Source: Streptomyces sp. T12 (GTDB lineage Bacteria > Actinomycetota > Actinomycetes > Streptomycetales > Streptomycetaceae). From it: 64,000 nt of DNA. Location of the stretch: assembly GCF_028736035.1 (NCBI RefSeq), contig NZ_CP117866.1, positions 10,767,001-10,831,000 on the forward strand, given 5' to 3'. Shown in pieces: positions 56,708 to 64,000 of this stretch (within the stretch, counting starts at the first letter, position 1; every line of letters starts with the position of its first letter). The position numbers were made by a program, and so were the translations under genes. A model generated the notes under the pieces. The model had not been told where the DNA came from. It did not search any database and saw only the letters and a list, made by a program, of their open reading frames with translations.

Positions 56708-56721
56708 TTAGGTGAACCTAA
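56708..56721. promoter_or_regulatory. Iron-box-like palindrome TTAGGT-GA-ACCTAA
   Basis: Lies 36-49 bp upstream of the methyltransferase start. On the minus strand TTAGGTTCACCTAA matches the right 14 bases of the IdeR/DmdR consensus (TTAGGCTCACCTAA) with one mismatch. Confidence 0.5.
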
Positions 56722-56743
56722 CTCGGAGTGATGGTGGGCTGCG

Positions 56744-56780
56744 GGGGCCGAACGTCCCGATTGAAGGGGCCAGTGGACCC
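56744..56780. promoter_or_regulatory. Tandem DevR-like boxes before the methyltransferase
   Basis: GGGGCC-GAAC-GTCCC (56744-56758) and GGGGCC-AGT-GGACCC (56766-56780), 22 bp apart. Confidence 0.55.
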
Positions 56781-56921
56781 GTCCCGGCAGGCGGCGTCAG
56801 CAGGCCGGAAGCACGTCTGCACGAGCAAGCGGGATCAGCCCGCTACCAGGCGGCGACAGTGGGCGCGCCCGTGAACCGTGCGGTTCATGGCTTTCCTCTG
56901 TGTTCCGGCTCCGTGGTGCCG

Positions 56922-57856
<935 letters not shown>

Positions 57857-57860
<4 letters not shown>

Positions 57861-58444
57861 GGTCGTCCTTCTTTCTCGTCCGAGGGGGTGAGGACCCCGG
57901 CGTGGGGTGTCGTTGCTGTGTCAGGAAGATGGGTGACGGAGGCGGTATGTGCGGTCCGGACGTGGGAGTGGGCGGGGACGTCGCGCAGAACCAGGGCGTG
58001 CGCGCCGACGATCGCGTCGTGGCCGACGTGCACGGGGCCGAGGACGGTGGCGCCGACGCCTAGGACCACCCGGTCGCCGATGGTGGGATGCCGCTTGGCG
58101 GCCTTCGCGTCGGTCCACCAGCCGGTGCCGCCCAGGGTGACGCGGTGATACAGCATCACGTCGTCGCCCAGGACCGCAGTCTCACCGATCACCACGCCCA
58201 TGCCGTGGTCGATGAAGCAGCGGCGGCCGACGACCGCGCCCGGGTGGATCTCGATGCCGGTCAGCGCGCGGGTGAGCTGGGACAGCAGACGGGGCAGCAG
58301 TGGCACACCGAGCCGGTACAGCTTGTGGGCGAGCCGGTGGGCCCAGATCGCCCACAGGCCGGGGTACAGCAGGACTTCGACCACATGGACACCGTGCAGG
58401 GCCGGGTCCTTGCGGCAGGCCGTTCGGAGATCTTCGAGGATCAT
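57857..58444 (-). CDS. cysE: Serine O-acetyltransferase
   Basis: 195 aa from ATG 58444. The N-terminal helical region ([20 protein letters not shown]) leads into a left-handed hexapeptide repeat ([20 protein letters not shown], then [20 protein letters not shown] and TLGGTG). It acetylates serine from acetyl-CoA. Overlaps cysK by four bases. The C-terminal ~30 residues are extended and low complexity. No T-box or other cysteine riboswitch-like element was seen upstream. Confidence 0.93.
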
Positions 58445-59362
58445 GCGCGTCTTTCTGTGGGCCGGGCGCGGCATGGAGCCGGTGGGCGTGGTGTCGGGGT
58501 GGCACGCCATGCTCGACGGGCCGCGCCGGCAGCGGGGCGGAGGGGTGTTGGGCTGGGGCCGACGGAGGTCGGTCACTGCCGTGACGGCTGCACAGGCGCC
58601 CCTGCCAACGGTGCGCGCGGCCCACCGCGGGCCGGTGCAGCCTCACGTCGAAGAGGCAGAGGAGGGGAAGCCCTCCGCACCTGCGGCACAGGGCAGGTGT
58701 CGGAGCGCGGGGAATTGACATCGCGCCAGTCCCTGCCGTGCGACGAGTCGACGTGCCCCCTCGTCGTGGGTTCCGAAGCCACCGCGGTCGTGCCGTTGTC
58801 CATGTCAGGGAACGCTACGGCCCGGTCCCGATGCGGCGCCCGGTCCGAAGCGCCTGGTGTGGATGGGCCGGACGGTCCCGATCGTCGCTCGCGGTACGGG
58901 ACCTACAGCCCGCGGCAATGGGGCCGTTCGGCCCGAGCACCCCCTTGCCTCGTCAAGCGATGCTGCCTCCCGGAACCGAACGGGAAGAGGGCCACGGACC
59001 GCCGCCTCCAACTGCTGGCTGCGCGTTCTCCTATCCAGAGGCCGCAGTTGGAAGCGGTGTCCCTCCCCGCTCGGTCACCGTCCGGCCGCCACACCCGTCC
59101 CGGGCGGGGCGGCCGGACGCGCCCCGACACGCTGGGCGCCGATGCGGAGTGCTGTGCCCGCCTGCGGCAAGTCTGCCCTTGGCCGCTGCGACGAGGCGCT
59201 GTGCGTCGCGGCCCGGCCGCCGCCCAGAAGCCCCGCTTCGGGCTGGTCGCCTGCTGCAACAGCCTTCTGCTGCCCCAACTCGGCGCCGCCGAGATCGTTC
59301 TGTATCCCGTCGCGTACCGCAACCTGACGTGCGCCTGCCCGTTTGAGAGTCGGCTCGCTGTT

Positions 59363-59398
59363 GTGGTCCGCGTGGTCCGCGTGGTCCGCGTGGTCCGG
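59363..59398 (+). repeat. Tandem repeat, four 9-bp units GTGGTCCGC
   Basis: Three exact copies and one ending CGG, about 135-170 bp upstream of feoA. No hairpin potential of note. Confidence 0.75.
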
Positions 59399-59404
59399 GT
59401 TGAT

Positions 59405-59419
59405 GGGGCCAAGGGGCCC
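59405..59419. promoter_or_regulatory. DevR-like box before feoA
   Basis: GGGGCC-AAG-GGGCCC lies 36 bp before the iron box of the feo operon. Confidence 0.45.
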
Positions 59420-59454
59420 ATGCCTGAGGGCCACAAGCCCCAGGTCTCCCGCAC

Positions 59455-59473
59455 ACAGGTAAGGCTAACTTCA
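59455..59473. promoter_or_regulatory. Iron box (IdeR/DmdR-type) of the feo operon
   Basis: ACAGGTAAGGCTAACTTCA matches the consensus TTAGGTTAGGCTAACCTAA at 14 of 19 positions, including the AGG and GGCTAAC core. It lies 59-77 bp before feoA, as expected for iron-repressed ferrous uptake genes. Confidence 0.7.
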
Positions 59474-59531
59474 CCATGTTGGTGATCTTTTGCTGGGCGG
59501 ATCTGCCCGGCACGATGTGGTGGAGACGCAC

Positions 59532-59837
59532 ATGAGTGGCACTGATGGGGTGTTCGAGGAAGCAGGCGGCCGGGGGACCACCGTCATCGATGCCGTACCG
59601 CTCTCTCTGGCGGATCTGGCACCCGGTGCCCGAGCCGCCGTGCTAGGCGTCGTCGCTGAAGGGGAGCCCACTGTCGCCCGCCGGTTGCACGACCTCGGCT
59701 TCACCCCTGGAGCGGTCGTGGAGGTGGTACGCCGGGCGCCCTTGCGTGAACCCGTCCTCTACCGGGTCAGCGACTACGAGGTGTGCCTGCGCCGCGCGCA
59801 GGCGGAGCGCGTGCACGTGACCGAGGCGGAGCGGTGA
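59532..59837 (+). CDS. feoA: FeoA-type ferrous iron transport protein
   Basis: 101 aa from ATG 59532. SH3-like FeoA fold: PLSLADLAPGARAAVLGVVA, then RRLHDLGFTPGAVVEVVRRA and DYEVCLRRAQAERV. It regulates FeoB at the cytoplasmic face. The first ~25 residues are extra compared with short FeoA proteins. It overlaps feoB by four bases (GTGA). Regulation by the iron box upstream is likely. Confidence 0.9.
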   Translation: MSGTDGVFEEAGGRGTTVIDAVPLSLADLAPGARAAVLGVVAEGEPTVARRLHDLGFTPGAVVEVVRRAPLREPVLYRVSDYEVCLRRAQAERVHVTEAER

Positions 59838-61782
59838 GCGTGAGCTGCCACGACGAGGGCGGCGCGGACGCCACCCTGACCGAGGCGCCACGGATCGCCC
59901 TGGTCGGCGCCCCCAACTCGGGCAAGACCAGCGTCTTCAACGGCCTCACAGGCCTGCATGCCAAGACCGGCAACTACCCCGGGGTGACCGTGTCCCGCTA
60001 CGTCGGGACCACCCGGACAGGCCACCACCGGCACTTGGTCGAGGACCTGCCGGGCACCTACGGCCTGGAGCCGATCAGCCCCGACGAGCAGATCACGGTC
60101 GACGTGCTGGACGGACGACTCGAGGGCGCCGACCGGCCTGACGCGCTGCTGGTCGTGGCGGACGCCACCACGCTGCGGCGCTCCCTCGGGTTCGTCGCCC
60201 AGGTCCTGGCCCGCGGGCTGCCGACCTGTGTCGTGGTGACCTTCACCGACGAACTGTCCCGCCGTCAGGGCCACCTGGACGTCGACGCGTTGAGGCAGGC
60301 GCTCGGCGTGCCGGTGTTGCCCGTGGTCGGCCACCGTGGGCTGGGCATCGGGCAGTTGCGCGAGCAGCTCACCACGTGGCGCGCCTGGCCCACTCCGGCC
60401 TTGGCACCGCCCACCGAGCCGGGCGAGCGGGACGCCTGGGCGGAGTCGGTCCTCGCCTTCGCCGGCTACCGGCCCCGGAGCGCCACCGGATCACCCAGCG
60501 CATCGATGCGGTGCTGCTGCATCCGCTGTGGGGGACAGCGGTCTTCTTCGCGGTGATGATGCTGTTCTTCCAGACCGTCTTCACCCTGGCAGCCCCGTTG
60601 CAGGACGGGGTGGAGTCGCTGTTCGCGTGGTTGTCGGTCCAGGTGGACGCCCAGGTCGGCAGTCCGTGGCTGTCCGGTTTGCTGGGCGATGCCCTCATCG
60701 GCGGTGTCGGCGGCGTGCTGGTGTTCGTCCCGCAGATCGTGCTGCTGTTCCTGCTCCTGGCCCTGCTGGAGGGCGTGGGATACATGGCGCGAGCGGCCTT
60801 CCTGATGGATCGGGTGATGGCCCGCTTCGGTCTGGAGGGCCGGGCCTTCGTGGCGCTGCTGTCGTCGTTTGCCTGCGCGATCCCCGGCATCATGGCCACC
60901 CGCACCCTGCCCTCGGCCCGGGACCGCCTGGCCACGATGATGGCCGCCCCGCTGATGACCTGCTCGGCGCGGCTGCCGGTCTACGTTCTGCTCATCGGCC
61001 TGCTGGTCGACCCCTCTGTCACGGTCGGTCCGTTCGGCGCGCAGGGCCTGGTCATGTTCGGCCTGTATCTGCTGGGCGCGGTCTCGGCGATGCTGGCCGC
61101 CTGGGTGTTCAAGACGATCGGGGACCGCCGCGGCCAGGCGATGCCGTTCTCCATGGAGCTGCCGCCCTACCGGCTGCCCGCCCCGCGCGCGGTGCTGGTG
61201 GCGATGTGGTCCTCCGCGCGCGCCTTCCTGCACAAGTGCACGACCGTCATCGTCGCCACCAGCGTCGTGCTGTGGCTGCTGCTGAACCTGCCACTGCACA
61301 CGGACGCGCAGCTGCGCGCGGCCGGCATCGACACCACCGACTCCGTCGCCGTGTCCGCCTACACCGTCGACCACAGCTACGCCGCCGACCTGGGCCGCCT
61401 TGTCGCCCCCGTCTTCGACCCGCAGGGCTTCGACTGGCGTATCAACGTCGGCGTTCTGTCCGCCCAGGCCGCCCGGGAGACCTTCGTCGCCAGCCTCGGA
61501 CAGGTCGCCGCCGCCGAGGACCCCGAACAGCCGGCGCAGGCGCTGGGGAACATGACCTACCCTGACGGGCCGCGCGCCGGCGAGCCGGTGTTCACGGCGC
61601 CCACCATCGCCGCACTGCTGGTCTACTTCGTGTACGCGCTGCAGTGCATGGCCACGGTGGCGGTCCTGCGCCGCGAGACCGGCACCTGGAGATGGCCGAC
61701 GATCGCCTTCACCTACCTGACGGTCCTGGCCTGGCTGATGGCCTACCTGGCCCGAACGGCCACCGTCCTGCTGGGCGGGTGA
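59834..61782 (+). pseudogene. feoB: FeoB ferrous iron transporter, possible single-base frameshift
   Basis: The N-terminal G domain is intact: ALVGAPNSGKTSVFNGLTGL (G1), GNYPGVTVSRYVG, DLPGTYGLEPIS (G3). Near 60472 the frame slips: YRP is followed in the correct frame by APERHRITQRIDAVLLHPLW and the membrane domain with two gate repeats (AIPGIMATRTLPSARDRLAT, then FDPQGFDWRINVGVLSAQAA). The run taccggccccgg lacks one base; the span is 3n+2. Restored length is about 650 aa. A functional transporter needs both parts, so a sequencing error is possible. Confidence 0.85.
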
Positions 61783-61791
61783 GCCGACCTG

Positions 61792-62379
61792 ATGATCCCC
61801 ATATACCCCCAACAAGTCCCCGGCCGACCTGATCGGCTGCGCTGGATCGTCCCCGCTGGAACCCTCACCACCACCGGCCCATTCGCCGAGGTGCCCGCAC
61901 CTCTTGCTGCCCTGCTGGCCGACGGCACCCTCGCCCGGATCACGTTGGAATCCACGGCCGTCGTCACCTGTCTCGGCGTGGACCGCACCTGGCGAGAGGA
62001 GGGCGCCCGGGTCCGCACCGCGCTGCATGCCGCCCTCGACGACCATGCGGGATGGACCCCGGCCGCCGGTCAGGACCACCGGCATGACGACAGGCTGCTG
62101 TACGGCGCGGCACGAGAGGTCCTCGCCGGACAGGTGGGTGACTTCGCCCGGTCCCATGGCGGCACGATCGACCTCGTCGGCGTACGCGACGGCGTCGTCA
62201 CCGTCCGCCTCGGCGGCGCTTGCCGCGGCTGCCCTGCTTCCTGGTTCACGCTGCATCAGCGTCTGGAGCGCCAACTGCGGCGACGCCAGCCCGGTCTGCT
62301 GGGAGTCCGGAACATCGCCTCAACGGTGAAACCGGCCGACCAACGAGCGTCCCGGACCGTCCTGGACCCCAGCGATTGA
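61792..62379 (+). CDS. NifU C-terminal-domain-like protein
   Basis: 195 aa from ATG 61792, nine bases after feoB. The C-terminal ~70 residues match the Nfu/NifU scaffold domain: HGGTIDLVGVRDGVVTVRLG, then GACRGCPASWFTLHQRLERQ, with the CxxC iron-sulfur ligands (CRGC). The N-terminal half is unrecognised. Position after feoAB suggests iron delivery to clusters. It is probably in the same iron-repressed operon. Confidence 0.82.
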   Translation: MIPIYPQQVPGRPDRLRWIVPAGTLTTTGPFAEVPAPLAALLADGTLARITLESTAVVTCLGVDRTWREEGARVRTALHAALDDHAGWTPAAGQDHRHDDRLLYGAAREVLAGQVGDFARSHGGTIDLVGVRDGVVTVRLGGACRGCPASWFTLHQRLERQLRRRQPGLLGVRNIASTVKPADQRASRTVLDPSD

Positions 62380-62409
62380 TACGGCAGCCACGGAGCGTCC
62401 CCCTGACTA

Positions 62410-62533
62410 CGCCGACGTGGCCACTGGGCTGTGCTTCGGCCAATGGGAACGCCGCACCGAACTCCACGACGCATTCGTATCCCTGGCCTGCGACCTCATC
62501 TGCTGGCGGCGCCTCAGCAAGCCTGCGTCATGA
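62410..62533 (+). pseudogene. IS5-family transposase, C-terminal remnant
   Basis: About 40 codons in one frame, WERRTELHDAFVSLACDLIC then WRRLSKPAS-stop, match the end of IS5-type transposases. No upstream transposase is present. It marks the junction with lower-GC DNA to the right. Confidence 0.65.
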
Positions 62534-62992
62534 CCGTGGTACGAGCTCTAAAGGACCATCAGTTCGGCGGAGTCGAGCGCGGGGTGGTCAGGCGCAGCCA
62601 ACCTCCGAACTCAGTGGGGCCGTTGTTCAGGGCGAGTTGCTCGGCTGACGCGAAGGTTCGACAGCTGAACTGGCGCGAGCCCCCCTCGTGGACAGGCCCA
62701 ACACTCAGGCCTTAAGCGCGCAGTTGGGCCCGGACTCGGGATGCAACGAGGCTCCCGCCACTCAACGTGGCGAAGAACACCCTGTGTTACCAGCTAGTTT
62801 ACTTACATGTCTTGAGGATCGCGTGCCAAAGTGCGCAAGTGTTGGCCTATGCGATGCATGGTGTAGATGTTCGCTTTTACGTAAAGCGGCAGGCGTGAAT
62901 TTACGGGGACGTGTCGGTGGGCCAGAGCCAGAGCCAGAGTCAGAGCCAGGAACAGCCGGAAGCCGGCACGTACTTGTCCAAGCTAGGGATAA
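62534..62992. other. Lower-GC stretch without recognised gene
   Basis: No gene-like frame was found. GC falls relative to the rest of the window, with AT-rich patches (62790-62880). It contains a 6-bp tandem repeat at 62923-62949 and leads into the truncated helicase. Confidence 0.45.
62923..62949 (+). repeat. Hexanucleotide tandem repeat CAGAGC
   Basis: Four full units (one with T at the last base) and a partial one, just upstream of the helicase remnant. Confidence 0.7.
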
Positions 62993-64000
62993 AGAACTTC
63001 CGGTACCTTCATTCACCGCTTCATCGTGACTCCGCTGTACGCCAAGGCCTACCAGCAGGAGCCAAACTATGTGCAGTCTTGGCGGGACGTACCCAGCACG
63101 AGCTTCCGCCTTCGCGACATCGGGAGAACGAAAGACCTCGAGTTCAACTGGTTCGACTTTGACTCAGATGGTCGGGCTCACCTCAATCTGTGCCGAGTGC
63201 CGCGAGAATTCGGCGATGCGGATGCTCACAGGATGCTTGCGGAGCGTAAGCAAGAGGCGGAGGCCAATGCGGCCTATATCTTTGGGCGCCTTCTCCGTGC
63301 AGGTACGGTCAGTTGTGCAGCCGCACGCGTGCTGGCTGAATTCTGGATCGGCAGCTCCGAGGGGCGGGCCATCCTCGCTCCGCTGTTGCGGTCACGCTTC
63401 GCTGAGGTGATTGTCGACGAGGCGCAGGACTGCGGTCGCGAGGAGTTGCGCATCCTGGAGTTTCTCCGCGACTGCGGAGTGCACGTTGTGATGGTCGGCG
63501 ACATCGACCAGTCGATCTACGAGTTCCGGAGCGCCACACCTGCCGCCGTTCAGGAGTTCGCCACCAGCCTGCCCGGCCCGCTGGAGCTGAGAGATAACTG
63601 GCGCAGCTCGCCAGCCATTTGTGCGTTCAACAGTGCGTTGAGGTCCGGGCAGTTCGTCGAGACAGCTCGGGGCGACAACTCCATCGTTCAAACTCCGGTG
63701 CACTTGATCGAGTTCTCGTCTCTCGACCAGATCGTGCCCGCTGCTCTGGACGTTGCTGAACAGTACAAGCTGACCGCAGACGATTTGATGCTCCTGTCGC
63801 ACGCCGAGGTCCACGGTATGAAGGCGGCCGGCGTGGTGAGCCCCGAAAGCGTGGGAAGCAGCCGAGTCCTCGCCATCGCCAGCGCCGGGCTGAAGCTCAG
63901 GTCGCGGGAGACCGATCCGAAGACTCGTCGGAAAGCAGTGGATCAGGTACAGCGCGCTGTTCTGGCAGCCTTCACAGTGAACCAGAGGACGGAGCACCAC
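62993..64000 (+). pseudogene. UvrD-type superfamily 1 helicase, N-terminus missing, runs off right edge
   Basis: An open frame of at least 336 codons starts right after a stop. TSGTFIHRFIVTPLYAKAYQ resembles the HTFIHRF region of UvrD-like helicases; then motif II (AEVIVDEAQDCGREELRILE), motif III (MVGDIDQSIYEFRSATPAAV) and a motif IV-like LRDNWRSS appear. The N-terminal P-loop (motif I) is not in this frame or upstream. Composition is lower-GC than neighbours, implying horizontal transfer. UvrD helicases of this size occur in defence systems such as Gabija (GajB), but no GajA-like gene is visible. The 3' end lies outside the window. Confidence 0.75.

Larger units (their letters stand above)
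58445..59454. other. Kilobase non-coding stretch with DevR-like boxes and a tandem repeat
   Basis: No frame here looks like a real protein on either strand. It carries TGGGCC-GGAC-GGTCCC (58864-58879), GGGGCC-GTTC-GGCCCG (58920-58935), a 9-bp tandem repeat (59363-59398) and GGGGCC-AAG-GGGCCC (59405-59419). The boxes are 420-490 bp from cysE and over 100 bp from feoA. A deleted gene or an RNA could lie between. Confidence 0.5.

Noticed and set aside
57921-59531. Several 100-200 codon frames around cysE and the gap before feoA
   Set aside because: Low-complexity Arg/Pro/Gly sequences with no domain; the gap is better described as non-coding.

Overview
The window is high-GC DNA with GTG/TTG starts, ATGA/GTGA gene overlaps and strong purine-rich ribosome binding sites. 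The protein set (DUF6126, DUF6086, Rv1733c-like, Acg-like nitroreductases, nSTAND regulators) points to an actinomycete, most likely Streptomyces or a close relative. It reads as an accessory or chromosome-arm region: functional stress and anaerobic-metabolism operons alternate with many broken genes. No tRNA, rRNA or CRISPR array was seen.

Layout. 0-4.1 kb is decaying: an nSTAND regulator with a nonsense codon, two frameshifted secreted proteins, a truncated exported-protein N-terminus and a frameshifted excisionase. 5.0-8.4 kb is an ArsR / SulP / PPOX / HATPase / STAS operon. 8.4-10.0 kb holds a ComB-like phosphatase and a zinc ribbon divergent from a second ArsR gene across a palindromic operator. 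10.2-17.4 kb is a six-gene operon for a Hyf/complex I-like membrane complex whose large subunit lacks the NiFe cysteine ligands. 17.4-19.9 kb carries a PPOX/Rossmann pair and a third ArsR operon with an anti-sigma-type ATPase. 20.0-21.6 kb is mostly pseudogenes.

21.6-59.4 kb is a stress and hypoxia-like block: oleate hydratase, HPF-like protein, flavohemoprotein, a second SulP, several universal stress proteins, PPK2 (interrupted by an IS carrying a cargo gene), a GNAT/acyl-CoA-ligase acetyltransferase, two CBS-BON proteins, an Rv1733c-like protein, two Acg-like nitroreductases, pyruvate formate-lyase with its activase, PEP-PTS enzyme I, PPDK, a zinc alcohol dehydrogenase, cupin, methyltransferase, CysK and CysE. 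59.4-62.4 kb is an iron-regulated feoA-feoB-nifU-like operon. 62.4-64 kb is lower-GC DNA with a transposase remnant and an N-terminally truncated UvrD-type helicase.

How the genes fit together. Upstream of many genes between 18.5 and 59.4 kb sits a recurring near-palindrome close to GGGGCC-N3/4-GGYCCC, often as two copies 20-24 bp apart and mostly 75-120 bp before the start codon. The genes that follow match the functional content of mycobacterial DosR/DevR dormancy regulons. I infer one hypoxia/redox regulon; the regulator itself is not in the window. Three cysteine-free ArsR-family regulators each have their own palindrome.

Caveat. About nine single-base indels break otherwise well conserved genes, several in short G/C or A runs. 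Some may be sequencing errors rather than true pseudogenes, so frameshift calls should be checked against raw reads.
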